Assembly (NCBI GenBank): GCA_910588035.1
Contig: CAJUPY010000019.1
Coordinates: forward strand, 1-22,340
Reading direction: 5' to 3'
Length of the DNA stretch: 22,340 nt
Source: an uncultured Muribaculaceae bacterium
GTDB lineage: Bacteria > Bacteroidota > Bacteroidia > Bacteroidales > Muribaculaceae
Shown here: piece by piece, positions 6,849 through 16,417 of the stretch
Layout of the letters: each line of letters opens with the position of its first letter
How positions within the stretch are numbered: the stretch's first letter is position 1
Notes under the pieces: model-generated
Told to the model about the DNA's origin: nothing
What the model saw: only the letters and a program-made list of their open reading frames with translations
Database searches by the model: none
Made by a program: the position numbers and the translations under genes

Positions 6849-8873
6849 TCAGAAAACAGCGACGACGCCTCCCGAAGGTTGAATTGTCAGTCTGATCATG
6901 TTGTCTTTTCCGGGTTTGGGCTTGCTTACAACGGGGGTGAAATCGTCGGCTGAATAAACATGGGTTACCCCCTGTTTTGTCTCTTTTCTGATTGTTTTTT
7001 TCGCCTCTGGAGTAAAGGTGTCGGCATAAAGAGTCACTTCTCCGTTGAATTTTTCAGGCAATTGAACGAATGTCTCTACAGGCTTGTCGGTCGCGTTGAC
7101 CCCGGCAACATACCAGCGTTCGCCGGCACGGCGCGCAATGACTGCGTATTGACCGGGGCAGCCGTCGACATAGCGTGTCTCGTTCCATGTGGTCGGCACA
7201 TTTTTCAGATAGTCGATGCAGACCTCGGGTGCATCGGTGAGATTGTTTGGCGCGAGGGCGAAATTCTGAATCGGATTCTGATAGAGAACAGTTGTCGCGA
7301 GTTGGAAGACATCGCCTGTGCGTCGTGTTGTGCCTCCGTCATTTCCACGGTTCAGGCGGCGGTTCATGAACGATCCGCCATACTCCATGCAACCGACGGT
7401 GTTTCTTATGAATGGGTGGGTGGTCGCGTTGACAGCTTCCTCGTCACAGAAGTGTTGCTGGAAAATCAGGTTCTCAGAGGCAAGGACGGCTTCGCTTCCT
7501 ACGTAGTTGGGATACATTCTCTCCCAGCCGCGCGGAAGGGTGCAACCGTGGAAAATCACCGTCAGTCCGTAGTCGTTGGCATCGGAGAGAATCGCCTCAT
7601 AGATTCTCATCGTCTCCTGTTTGTCGCCACCGAAGAAGTCTACCTTGATTCCTTTAGCACCGTTGTCGCGTAGCCATTTCATTTCTTTTTTCCGCAGAAT
7701 CGGGTCACACATGATGTTGGTCGGTGTCTGCACGATGTCATTCCACCAGCCGCTCGAACTGTACCAGATGAAAGGGTTGACACCACGGCTTACGGCGTAG
7801 TTCATCAGTTCCGCGGTCTTTTCGCGTCCGGGATTCTTGTCCCAGTTGGCGTCTATGAGCGAATACTCATAGCCCATGTCGGCCGCGAAGTCAATGAATG
7901 TCTTCAGGTCGGCGTAGTTGCTGCTCGGATCCTGCCAGAGAATCCATGCCCATGTGCTTCGGCCCGGTTTGTAGTCGACCGAGGGTTCGAAGCGAGGTTC
8001 GACATAATTCCATGTAACTGTTGTCTCGACGATCGGCTTCAGCGACGTTCCGACAGTGACGGTGCGCCACGGAGTCGAGCCGGGAAGAGCGAAGGCCGGT
8101 TCCACAGTGCCGTTGCCGTTGTTTTCTTCGGGCATCGGAAACTCTATCTCATATCCACTGCCGTTGAAATCGCCCAGACGTGAGGCGCAGTAGCGGCTGT
8201 CGACACCGGTCTCGCTGACGAGCACCCAGAGACTGTCGGGTTCGACATTGAAAAGCGCGGGAAAGGTGTAGCCGTGGCCATACTGTGATTTCTCGTCCAA
8301 CGGACGACCGAGGCGGTATTCTTCTTCATAGCTCGGTTTCGAGCGTTTCCATCCGATCATCGCGTCACTCTGCGGAGTCAGATAGGAGAGTGTCCCGGCG
8401 GGAAACCGGAATGACGATTTCTCGTCGAGAATGCGAATTGCGGCCCGTTTGTCAATGACGGGGATATTGTAGCGGTAGGCCACGTCATTTGCCGAAATCA
8501 TGAATTCGACCGTCATTTCCTGACCTTTTTGGTTTTTGAACGTGCAGTCGAGCCGGGTGGCGTCGACTTTGACGGGGTCTTCATGTTTGGTGCGTGTGAC
8601 GGTGTAGGTATCATTGTAGGGCGCAGTCTCGCTTCTGACCAGAGTCAGCCCGGAGGTGAAATCGGCGATGTCGCTGTTGAAACCGAGAGGCGAGGGGAGC
8701 AGAACCTGTTTGCCGAGGTAGCTGACAGAGTATGTCGCGCCCCCTGTCTGACCGGTACAACCGACGGTGACCGAAAGATCGCCAAACGACGCCGTGACCG
8801 CGTCATCGGCATTTGCCGGCGCGGTCACGGTTGCTGCCATGGCCATGAGCCATGCGATTGATTTGATATTCAT
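6849..8873 (-). CDS. GH97 family glycoside hydrolase, retaining-type (alpha-galactosidase or beta-L-arabinopyranosidase likely)
   Basis: Periplasmic exo-glycosidase of family GH97, 674 residues with signal peptide 1-22. An N-terminal beta-sandwich (to about 290) precedes a (beta/alpha)8 barrel (about 300-550) and a short C-terminal beta domain, the standard GH97 layout. GIKVDFFGGDKQ at 408-419 carries an aspartate (D412) where retaining members such as the B. thetaiotaomicron alpha-galactosidase place their nucleophile; inverting SusB-type members lack it. E461 or E467 (SEAVLASEN) are candidates for acid/base, E467 having the 55-residue spacing I recall for the retaining enzyme. Substrate is inference: alpha-galactoside, or the isosteric beta-L-arabinopyranoside. 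ATG 8873 gives a clean signal peptide, whereas the upstream in-frame ATG at 8948 lies inside the previous gene. The gap to that gene is 10 bases. Confidence 0.88.
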   Translation of the reverse strand: MNIKSIAWLMAMAATVTAPANADDAVTASFGDLSVTVGCTGQTGGATYSVSYLGKQVLLPSPLGFNSDIADFTSGLTLVRSETAPYNDTYTVTRTKHEDPVKVDATRLDCTFKNQKGQEMTVEFMISANDVAYRYNIPVIDKRAAIRILDEKSSFRFPAGTLSYLTPQSDAMIGWKRSKPSYEEEYRLGRPLDEKSQYGHGYTFPALFNVEPDSLWVLVSETGVDSRYCASRLGDFNGSGYEIEFPMPEENNGNGTVEPAFALPGSTPWRTVTVGTSLKPIVETTVTWNYVEPRFEPSVDYKPGRSTWAWILWQDPSSNYADLKTFIDFAADMGYEYSLIDANWDKNPGREKTAELMNYAVSRGVNPFIWYSSSGWWNDIVQTPTNIMCDPILRKKEMKWLRDNGAKGIKVDFFGGDKQETMRIYEAILSDANDYGLTVIFHGCTLPRGWERMYPNYVGSEAVLASENLIFQQHFCDEEAVNATTHPFIRNTVGCMEYGGSFMNRRLNRGNDGGTTRRTGDVFQLATTVLYQNPIQNFALAPNNLTDAPEVCIDYLKNVPTTWNETRYVDGCPGQYAVIARRAGERWYVAGVNATDKPVETFVQLPEKFNGEVTLYADTFTPEAKKTIRKETKQGVTHVYSADDFTPVVSKPKPGKDNMIRLTIQPSGGVVAVF

Positions 8874-8883
8874 TCTGTTTCTT

Positions 8884-11196
8884 TTAGAAAAGGTCGCGTG
8901 TGACAATGTCGTCGCCCCAGTGGTGATCTTTCGGGAACGGTTTGCCACCCCATGCTTTCTGTGAGGTCCACGGGAGGGCGGCGTCTGTCCAGAACGGGTG
9001 GTTGGCCGGCAGACCGAGCGGCAGGAACGACAGCGAGGTCATGTAGAGCGAGCCGTTGTTGGTATACCAGTCGGCGACGTTGGGCTGGCGTCCGGCGAAA
9101 CCTATAGTGAGAAATCCTTTCTCGTTGAAATTCTCTTTTCCGTCAAACATGTTGTGCATTACAGCTGTAAGAGCACCGCGCACCTGGCCGTTGGTCAGGC
9201 CCTCGGGCAGTTTCTCGTACCATGCCATCAGAGCCAACGGCTGCATTGTCGCCATGCGGTAGGGAATCGAGCGTCCGAAAACCGGGAATGTGCCTTCGGG
9301 CGAGATGAGACGTTCGAGCACGATGCTGAATTTGCGGGCGCGTTTGAGAGCGCGGTCATAATATTTTCCGTAGTGAATGCGTGTGTATCGGCCCGCGTCT
9401 TTCATGTTCTGCAGGGTCTCGAGATACATCGGGTGGAAGACATAGCTGCTGTAGTAGTCGAAGGCGAACGACGGTCCGTCGGCATACCAGCCATCGCCGG
9501 TGTACCACTCCTCGACTTTGCGGATTGCCGAGTTCACACGATATTCGTCACATTCGGCTCCTGCTTTAGCCAGGAAGCTCTCGATTGTCGATGAGAAGAG
9601 AAGCCAGTTGGTGTAGGGGGGATCTACGCGGCGCAGCTGGCTGAACTCCTCGATATAGCGTTTCTTGGTTGTCTCGTCGAGCGGAACCCAGAGAGCGTCG
9701 TAGGCGCGTATGAACGATTCGGCAACGTAGGCGGCGTCGACAAGTGCCTGGCCGTGGCCACGCCACAGCAGGTAGTCGGGACTTTGCGGGTCAACGGCAT
9801 GGACATAGCTTTTGAGGGCCCATTCGCGCAGTTGTTTGCGCTGGCGGCCTTCGGCGGTGTCATCGTCGGGGAGCGAGAGCCACGGTGCGATGCCGGCCAT
9901 GAGACGTCCGAAACACTCCATGTAGGTCACGCCTTTGTTGCGGCCGTCCCAGTTGGGGCTGACCTCGACGAGCATGTTTTTCTGGAGGTTGCCTTCGGCC
10001 ATGTTGCTGAGCACCGGGGCAGCGATAGAGTAGGCCAGATCGGTCCAGTACTTACGGTCGTTGTCTCCCTCTTTCTCAAGAAAACGGACATATTCGCAGG
10101 CGGCGAGCAGAAATGCGCCTGTTCCGAAGTTTGATGTCGACTTGACATTGACGACCTGACCCGGGATAGCCTTTTCGCCGATAGGCTGAACATAGCCTAC
10201 CGATCCGTCTTTCTGCACCGCTTTCTTGGCAAGATAGTTCCAGCCTTTGAGCGCGGCGTCGAGATATTTCTGATCTTTCAGGTAGCCGTTGTTGACACCC
10301 CAGAGCAGACCGTAGGTGAAAAATGCCGTTCCGCTGGTCTCGTAGCCGGGAGCATGCTCGGGGTCGAGCATCGAGCGTGTCCAGTGGCCTTCGGGCTGCT
10401 GGCATGCGACTACGGCGTCGGCAAGTCTGACATATTTGTCTTCGAAAAATTTGCGGTGTTTGTAGTCGGCGGGCAGGTCTTTGAGCACTTTTGCAAGCCC
10501 GGCGAGAACCCAGCCGTCGCCGCGTGCCCAGAAGTCTTTCTTGCCGTTGACACTCTTATGTTTGGGATAGACATATTTCGCATCGCGGTAGTAGAGACCG
10601 GTCTCCGGGTCGAGCATGATGCTGTCGCTGACAAGTACATATTCATAGAGCTTGTCGAGATATTTCTGGTTGCCGGTGATCTTGTGCATCTTGGTCATGA
10701 CAGGCATGACCATGTAGAGGCCGTCGGCCCACCACCAGTAGTCGTTCTGAGGGGTCGACATCTCATATTCCATGACCTCTTTGGCTCGGCGTATGCGGCG
10801 GTCGTCGGGAAGAAGCGTGTAGAGGTCGGCATAGGTCTGGAAACAGATCTGCCAGTCGCCGAACAAGACGTGATCGTCTGTCTCGCCGTAGTTGTACTTC
10901 CACTTCGAGCGGTCTGTTCCTTTGGCGCCTTTCCACTGGTTGTGTTCGGCCCATTTTTCTGAATATTCGCGCCATTTCTCGTTGCCGGTCAGGAAGTATG
11001 CCTCCATGTTGCCGGTGTGGTAGGCCGCCGGATCCCAGAACGAGCGGGTCTCAGGCTGATTGTTTGCCTGCCAATGGTCATTGACTTTCGTTATCAGGTC
11101 ACGCACGGCCTTCGATTCTTTTGTCGGCGCCGCTTCAAGCGAGACCGGCATCATGACCGCGGTGATTGCTAAAAGTGAAATGATTGTTTGTTTCAT
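8884..11196 (-). CDS. GH105 - DUF2264 (GH154-type) fusion, predicted dual uronic-acid-releasing enzyme
   Basis: A 770-residue secreted protein (signal peptide 1-22) joining two (alpha/alpha)-barrel families. Residues about 25-375 are GH105, unsaturated glucuronyl/galacturonyl hydrolase. Motifs are TDDHVLFGDW at 106-115, WWADGLYM at 155-162 (D158 matches the catalytic Asp of YteR) and FWARGDGWV at 222-230. Residues about 380-770 are DUF2264, a family for which CAZy GH154 includes beta-glucuronidase activity. Landmarks there are YMECFGRLMAGIAPWL at 425-440, LLWRGHGQALVDAA at 476-489, GDGWYADGPSFAFDYYSSYVFHP at 567-589 and DWYTNNGSLYMTSLSFLPLGLP at 709-730. Each half has close to single-domain length, so this is a true fusion without frameshift. 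It lies second in the enzyme operon, 12 bases after the GH43. Joint action on saturated and unsaturated uronic caps is inference. Confidence 0.85.
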   Translation of the reverse strand: MKQTIISLLAITAVMMPVSLEAAPTKESKAVRDLITKVNDHWQANNQPETRSFWDPAAYHTGNMEAYFLTGNEKWREYSEKWAEHNQWKGAKGTDRSKWKYNYGETDDHVLFGDWQICFQTYADLYTLLPDDRRIRRAKEVMEYEMSTPQNDYWWWADGLYMVMPVMTKMHKITGNQKYLDKLYEYVLVSDSIMLDPETGLYYRDAKYVYPKHKSVNGKKDFWARGDGWVLAGLAKVLKDLPADYKHRKFFEDKYVRLADAVVACQQPEGHWTRSMLDPEHAPGYETSGTAFFTYGLLWGVNNGYLKDQKYLDAALKGWNYLAKKAVQKDGSVGYVQPIGEKAIPGQVVNVKSTSNFGTGAFLLAACEYVRFLEKEGDNDRKYWTDLAYSIAAPVLSNMAEGNLQKNMLVEVSPNWDGRNKGVTYMECFGRLMAGIAPWLSLPDDDTAEGRQRKQLREWALKSYVHAVDPQSPDYLLWRGHGQALVDAAYVAESFIRAYDALWVPLDETTKKRYIEEFSQLRRVDPPYTNWLLFSSTIESFLAKAGAECDEYRVNSAIRKVEEWYTGDGWYADGPSFAFDYYSSYVFHPMYLETLQNMKDAGRYTRIHYGKYYDRALKRARKFSIVLERLISPEGTFPVFGRSIPYRMATMQPLALMAWYEKLPEGLTNGQVRGALTAVMHNMFDGKENFNEKGFLTIGFAGRQPNVADWYTNNGSLYMTSLSFLPLGLPANHPFWTDAALPWTSQKAWGGKPFPKDHHWGDDIVTRDLF

Positions 11197-11208
11197 GATA
11201 GGTTTATG

Positions 11209-12321
11209 TTATTGTTTGTTTGTGTCGTAGGGCGATTCGATGAACGGGGTGCCGTTTTCATCAAATCTGACCGGAAGCCAGAGGTGGCGCGAGTCGGCGA
11301 GATTCTTCGGATTCCAGATGTCGGCCATGAATGTGTAGTTTCCGTCGAGATTCATGACATAGGTGCTCTGGCCGAGATAGGTCAGTTCTGATTTCTCGCC
11401 GCGGCACGGGTTGGGCAGCTGTTCCCACGGACCGAATATCGAGTCGGCGCGCATCAGACGGGCCTCGTTGGGTGCCCAGCCTGTGCAGCCCGAGGTTATC
11501 ATCCAATATGTTCCGTCGTGTTTGAACATTGCCGGAGCCTCGTTGTGGCCACCCGGAAACAGTCTGACATAGCGGCCGGTGTGGTTGGTGTATGTAGAGT
11601 CGAGTTCCGCAATGTGAAGCGTGAGGTTTTCTTCCGATGAGTAGACATGATATGCCTTTCCGTCGTCATCGACGAAAATCGTCATGTCGCGCGACATCTG
11701 GCCGTCTTCAAGATCGCGTCCGGTCATCATGCCCATTTCGACGGCATTACGCCAGTCGGGAGTCCACCAATCGAGGTCGGGCCAGTCGAGTTCGAGGTTG
11801 TCGGGGTCGATGTTCATAGGGGCCACGCCCTGATTGACTCTTGCCGAGCGTATCAGCTCAAACGGGCCGAGCGGATTGTCGGCGGTCGCCACGGCGGCAT
11901 GTGCCGCACCGTAACCCAGCCCTTTCAGTTCGTGGTGGAACCACATCACATATTTTCCTGTAGCGGGACAGAACACCACCTTCGGACGCTCGACTATGCA
12001 GCCTTTTTCAAGCAGATCGCCCTCGGTTTCGTTTGTGGGCAGGACGATGCCGCGGTTTTTCCAGTTTCTGAGGTCGGTCGAGGTGTAGCAGGCTACGCCG
12101 AGCTGTCGGTTGCCGGGTGTGGAATCGGGACGGTTTTCACCATACCAGTAATATGTTCCGTCTTTTTCCATTATCATTCCGCCATGGGCATTGATGTGGT
12201 TTCCTTCATCGTCGGCGAATGTCTCTCCCTTGATCAATGGCATTGTGGCGGTTTCCTTTACACCGCATGCTGATGTCATCAAGGCGATGAGGCAGAGTGT
12301 GATGATCGGTTTGATATTCAT
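11209..12321 (-). CDS. GH43 lipoprotein, exo-beta-1,3-galactanase-like (subfamily 24/34 type)
   Basis: Five-bladed beta-propeller GH43 of 370 residues. A lipobox (LMTSAC, C19) marks a lipoprotein. Family landmarks: INAHGG at 43-48 with YYWYGE at 57-62, E111 in VERPKV, EAPAMF at 261-266 (E261, likely general acid), and LGQSTYV at 316-322. Q318 sits about where the characterised exo-beta-1,3-galactanases carry a glutamine in place of an ordinary catalytic base. The stretch at 163-205 rich in D, W and P (for example LDWPDLDWWTPDW) looks like an insertion relative to the fungal enzyme. Substrate is inferred. ATG 12321 is chosen since the in-frame ATG at 12435 lies in the previous gene and would destroy the lipoprotein signal. 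It follows the regulator by 8 bases. Confidence 0.82.
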   Translation of the reverse strand: MNIKPIITLCLIALMTSACGVKETATMPLIKGETFADDEGNHINAHGGMIMEKDGTYYWYGENRPDSTPGNRQLGVACYTSTDLRNWKNRGIVLPTNETEGDLLEKGCIVERPKVVFCPATGKYVMWFHHELKGLGYGAAHAAVATADNPLGPFELIRSARVNQGVAPMNIDPDNLELDWPDLDWWTPDWRNAVEMGMMTGRDLEDGQMSRDMTIFVDDDGKAYHVYSSEENLTLHIAELDSTYTNHTGRYVRLFPGGHNEAPAMFKHDGTYWMITSGCTGWAPNEARLMRADSIFGPWEQLPNPCRGEKSELTYLGQSTYVMNLDGNYTFMADIWNPKNLADSRHLWLPVRFDENGTPFIESPYDTNKQ

Positions 12322-12329
12322 TGCTTTAT

Positions 12330-15300
12330 TCAGTCTTTTATTGATGATCCATGTCTGGTAGCATATTCGGTGGCCGTCATGCCGTATGCCTTTTTGAACG
12401 CTTTGGCAAACGAGGAGTGGCTGCCGAATCCGCATTGTTCGGCGATGTCGGTGATAGTCAAAGACTTATCCCCCCCTATGAGCATTTCTGCCGCTCTTGA
12501 GAGCCTTATGTGGCGAATGTATTCGTTTGTAGAGACGCCGAGAATGGCGTTGATCTTGCGGTAGAGAGTCGAACTGCTCATGCACATTTTGTCGGCAATG
12601 AAGGGCACACTCAGATCTTCGCGTGAGATGTTCTCGTTGATGATAGCGATTATGTTGTCCATGAAACGGCGGTCGAGTTCAGAGAGTCCGTTTTCAACTT
12701 CCTTGTGCGTCTCAGCCGGAGTTTCAGCCCGAGGCTGCTCAGCCGGAGACTGAGGTGCGGTGTTCGACATGAAGTGGGCTGCTACCTGCCGGCGTATGCG
12801 CAGAATCGAGTATATGCGGCTTCTGAGCAGTTTCGCGCTGAACGGTTTGGTCAGATATGAGTCGGCTCCGGCGTCATATCCTTCCTCGCGGTCGGGCAGA
12901 GAGTCTTTTGCTGTCAGCAGAATTATCGGAATGTGGCTTGACATGATGTTTTCTTTTATCGTGCGGCACATTGTTATACCGTCCATTTCGGGCATCATGA
13001 TGTCGCTGACAATGATGTCGGGGTGATGTTCCTGCACCATGTTCAGGCCTTCGATGCCGTTTCGGGCATCAATGGTGTCAAATTCGTCTGACAGTGCCTG
13101 CATGATGTATTCTCTGATGTCGTCGTTGTCTTCGACAACAAGAATCTTCAGGCGGCCGGGCGATTCGGGTGCCTCTTCGGCCCCGTTGTCATGTTCGTCG
13201 GTTTTTTTGTTCTCTTCCGTGCCGTGGAGGGCGTCGGGATAGATGTTGTCTGTCAGCAAGGAAATGGAGAATACAGTTCCCGCTCCCTGACGTGAATCAA
13301 CCGAGATTTCAGCCTGATGAATGTCGGCGAGGCTCTTGACCAGGGCGAGACCGATGCCGGTGCCCGATGCCTGATGCTCGCCGCGCACCTGATAATAGCG
13401 TTCGAAAATGTGTTCGAGGCCCTCTTTCGAAATTCCATAGCCGGTATCGGCAACGCTGATGACCGTGCGGTTGATTCCGTCGTGTGACTCATTGCGGCAT
13501 GTCAGTGTGATAGAGCCTTTCGGAGTGTATTTGACTGCATTGCTCAACAGATTGTTTAGAATTGTCGTCAGCATGTCTGAGTCAAACCACATCGGAGACA
13601 TCGTCGGGTCAATGTCTATTCTGAACTCGACGTCGGGGTTGCGGTTCAATTCTTTGTATCGTAGACCTATTTCCCTGACCAGATTGCCGAGATTGCCTTG
13701 TTTGACAATCAGACGGCGGTTTTGAGTCTCTGTCTTTCGGAAATCGAGAATTCCGTTGATCAGATTCAGCAATGTCATCGAGCTGTCGCGTATGGTCTGT
13801 AGTTTGAAGGCATATTTCGACGGAATGCCCGGATCGCTGACAAGATCTTCAAGCGGACCCATGATCAGAGTGAGCGGAGTGCGCAGCTCATGGGTGATGT
13901 TTGTGTAGAACCGCAGGCGTTCCTCATTGAGGTTCTGACGGTTGCGGTTGTTCTCAATCTCGCTGTCGAGCCGCTGCTTAAGATCGACGCGGTGTTTGTA
14001 ATATAACATTATTCTGACCAGGATACCTGCCGCCGCAAGAATATAGATCATCTTGGCCCACCATGTCAGCCACAGTTGTGGCTTGACTGAAATGGCGAGT
14101 ATGGTCTCCGGCTCGCTCCATTCTTTTCCTTTAAGGCGTTGTCTCACCTGAAATTCATAGTTTCCGGCCGGAATGTTCCGGAACATGGCGGTGTTGCCTC
14201 CCTGGGCCTCGATCCAGACATCTCCAAGTCCTTTGAGACGGTAGGCGATGTCGGTGCGAAGTCCGGTCGCGGGGTCAAGAATGTTGAATGTTATGGTAAA
14301 CGTGTTGTATTCGGGTTTCAGCATGACCTCGCCCGACGCGACATTGAGCGAGATGTCTTTCTGGTTTCCGGTCTCGTCGGTCTCGTAGACGGTGAAGTCG
14401 GTCACGACAACAGGTTTTGAGGGAATGGGCGCGGCCAGCGAGCCGGGATTGATCGAGAACACGCCGCATCCCGAAGCGAAATAGACGGTTCCGGTTGTGT
14501 CGACCATCGACGCATTCTCGTGAAATGAATTGAACGGGAAATCCTGCGGGTCTTCATAGAGAGTCAGGTTCATTGTCTTGCCGTCGAGTTTGAGAATACC
14601 TTTTGTCGAACTTAGCCAGATGTCGTTGAAACGGTCTTCCTCAATGGCCTTGATGTGGGTAAGGTTGCGTGACGTGAGTTCGGGAACGGTCATGAACTTG
14701 TCTATGTCGTCTCGATTGAAGATCGCGACACCGTTGCGGGTGGCCACCCATAGACGTTGGCTTGAATCGAATTTCAGTGCGTTGATCGCGTTTGACGGAA
14801 ATTCGTTGGCGACGCTATGGTGAGCGATGACCGACATGTCGGGGGCGAAGACAGTGATGCCTTTGCCGAATGTGCCGACCCATAGACGTCCTTTTCTGTC
14901 GCGCACGATGCCGGTGATGATTCGGTCCACGAGGCTGGCGTTGACCTCCTCGACGGGAATGGTCGTGTGACCGTCGCTTCTGAAAAGCCCTGATTGCGTG
15001 CCGATCAGCATTGTGCCGTCTTCCTCCTCGAAAAATGACCTGACGTCGTGAGCAGGCATGGTCAACCGGGTTAGCTGTCTGTTTTTGTCGAGGGTCATTG
15101 CTCCGCATTCGCTGGTGCCGATCCACAGACGTCCGGCTTTGTCTTTTAAAAGCGATTTCACGATCGGCCTGATGTTGACTCCCGTGGACGGGAGTTCGAC
15201 AGAGGTGAACCGGTTGCCGTCGACCTTGACAATCTCGCTGTCTCCGCCGAGCCAGAGGGTGCCGTCTTTGTCGGCGAAACAGCTCCAGACCGGTTTGTAG

Positions 15301-16388
15301 ATGAACGGACCCGGTGTCTGGGTGATGTAGTCGAGCTGGGCGAACAGCGGTTCGATGTGGCTGACCAGATTGACCCCCGACCGGTAGTTGCCGATCCAGA
15401 TGTTGCCGAAAGAGTCTTGGGTTATACATCTTATATTGGCACTTGAGGTACCCTCCCTCATTCCGTTGACCGGCATCGAGGTGAATTTGGCGTGGCTGAT
15501 GTCGGCGTAGACATATGACCGGGTGTCGAGAATGCTGACTCCTCCCTGGTCGGTCGCGAACCAGATCTCTCCGTTGTCGAGGGCGCAGATGCCACGCACT
15601 CGTCCTGCCCCGATCGAATTGGCGTTGCCTTCATCGTGGACAAACGGAGTGATTGTCGCTGTCGACGGATTGAACAGCGCGGCTCCATGGTCGGTTCCGA
15701 TCCAGATGTTGCCGCTGCGGTCGGCTGTTATCGTGAAAACGCTGTTGCCGGGCAGGCCGTTTGATTTGTCGAAATTTGTAAAACTGTGCGAGAGAGTGTC
15801 AACCACACTGAATCCGTTTTTCGTGTGGCCGATGAACAACTCTCCGTTTTTGCCCTCGGTGACACACCACGATCCGTTTGGAAGACCGTTGATGGTCGAG
15901 TGGTCGTAGGTCTTGATCTCTCCCGTCAACGGGTCAAGCAGCTGAAGACCGTAGTGGTAGTTTGACAGCCACAGTCCGCCCCCTGAGGCGGGTGTGATCG
16001 AGGTCACCTCATTGCTGAGATCCTCGATGTCGAGTTTGCTGATGAGTCCTGTCTTGTGGTCGAAGACACACATGCCGTCGCGCTGTGTGGCAATCCAGAG
16101 CGAGTCGGGATATTGGCTACTGTAGGCTATCGAGTTGAACTCATTGGCGGTCAGACCTGAGTTGGCGCGTGTGTAACCTTTGAAGCGTTGGCCGTCGAAA
16201 CGGTTCAGTCCGTCTTCGGTCGCGATCCAGACATAACCGCGGCCGTCTTGCGCTATCGACGTCGTCAATCCGTTGGTGAGACCTGACGATCCGTCAAAAG
16301 ACATTACGGTCGTTTCTGCCCGGCCGGTCGCAAGGCAGAGTAAAGTGGCAAAAAGTGCCGTGATATGTGTCGAAGAGAATAGTTTCAT
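12330..16388 (-). CDS. Hybrid two-component system sensor-regulator (HTCS) of the PUL
   Basis: One-protein sensor and transcription factor, 1352 residues from ATG 16388. It has signal peptide 1-24 and periplasmic two-component-regulator propeller repeats (about 30-650, recurring IWIGT/LWIGT blades). A Y_Y_Y domain (about 690-770), a membrane helix (about 773-795) and a HisKA domain with phospho-acceptor H833 (NITHELRTP) follow. The HATPase has an N-box at 945-955 and glycine boxes DTGYG (981-985) and GTGIG (1009-1013). The receiver domain (about 1081-1195) has D1129 as phosphate acceptor and K1181, and an AraC-type helix-turn-helix ends the protein (about 1250-1345). All key residues are intact. 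The HTCS senses an oligosaccharide in the periplasm and activates PUL transcription. It is first in the leftward operon and divergent from susC. The ATG at 16412 is rejected because it overlaps the -7 box. Confidence 0.95.
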   Translation of the reverse strand: MKLFSSTHITALFATLLCLATGRAETTVMSFDGSSGLTNGLTTSIAQDGRGYVWIATEDGLNRFDGQRFKGYTRANSGLTANEFNSIAYSSQYPDSLWIATQRDGMCVFDHKTGLISKLDIEDLSNEVTSITPASGGGLWLSNYHYGLQLLDPLTGEIKTYDHSTINGLPNGSWCVTEGKNGELFIGHTKNGFSVVDTLSHSFTNFDKSNGLPGNSVFTITADRSGNIWIGTDHGAALFNPSTATITPFVHDEGNANSIGAGRVRGICALDNGEIWFATDQGGVSILDTRSYVYADISHAKFTSMPVNGMREGTSSANIRCITQDSFGNIWIGNYRSGVNLVSHIEPLFAQLDYITQTPGPFIYKPVWSCFADKDGTLWLGGDSEIVKVDGNRFTSVELPSTGVNIRPIVKSLLKDKAGRLWIGTSECGAMTLDKNRQLTRLTMPAHDVRSFFEEEDGTMLIGTQSGLFRSDGHTTIPVEEVNASLVDRIITGIVRDRKGRLWVGTFGKGITVFAPDMSVIAHHSVANEFPSNAINALKFDSSQRLWVATRNGVAIFNRDDIDKFMTVPELTSRNLTHIKAIEEDRFNDIWLSSTKGILKLDGKTMNLTLYEDPQDFPFNSFHENASMVDTTGTVYFASGCGVFSINPGSLAAPIPSKPVVVTDFTVYETDETGNQKDISLNVASGEVMLKPEYNTFTITFNILDPATGLRTDIAYRLKGLGDVWIEAQGGNTAMFRNIPAGNYEFQVRQRLKGKEWSEPETILAISVKPQLWLTWWAKMIYILAAAGILVRIMLYYKHRVDLKQRLDSEIENNRNRQNLNEERLRFYTNITHELRTPLTLIMGPLEDLVSDPGIPSKYAFKLQTIRDSSMTLLNLINGILDFRKTETQNRRLIVKQGNLGNLVREIGLRYKELNRNPDVEFRIDIDPTMSPMWFDSDMLTTILNNLLSNAVKYTPKGSITLTCRNESHDGINRTVISVADTGYGISKEGLEHIFERYYQVRGEHQASGTGIGLALVKSLADIHQAEISVDSRQGAGTVFSISLLTDNIYPDALHGTEENKKTDEHDNGAEEAPESPGRLKILVVEDNDDIREYIMQALSDEFDTIDARNGIEGLNMVQEHHPDIIVSDIMMPEMDGITMCRTIKENIMSSHIPIILLTAKDSLPDREEGYDAGADSYLTKPFSAKLLRSRIYSILRIRRQVAAHFMSNTAPQSPAEQPRAETPAETHKEVENGLSELDRRFMDNIIAIINENISREDLSVPFIADKMCMSSSTLYRKINAILGVSTNEYIRHIRLSRAAEMLIGGDKSLTITDIAEQCGFGSHSSFAKAFKKAYGMTATEYATRHGSSIKD

Positions 16389-16409
16389 GGCGTTTGTGAC
16401 TTCACATTG

Positions 16410-16417
16410 CAAATATA
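16410..16417 (-). promoter_or_regulatory. -7 box of the leftward HTCS operon
   Basis: Read on the - strand this is TATATTTG, a perfect TAnnTTTG. No clear TTTG lies 19-20 bases upstream. Transcription would start about 15 bases before the ATG at 16388. Confidence 0.6.

Noticed and set aside
8874..8948. Upstream starts for GH97 and, likewise, for GH43 (12435) and the HTCS (16412)
   Set aside because: Each would extend into the preceding gene or promoter and hide a good signal peptide or lipobox that begins at the later ATG.
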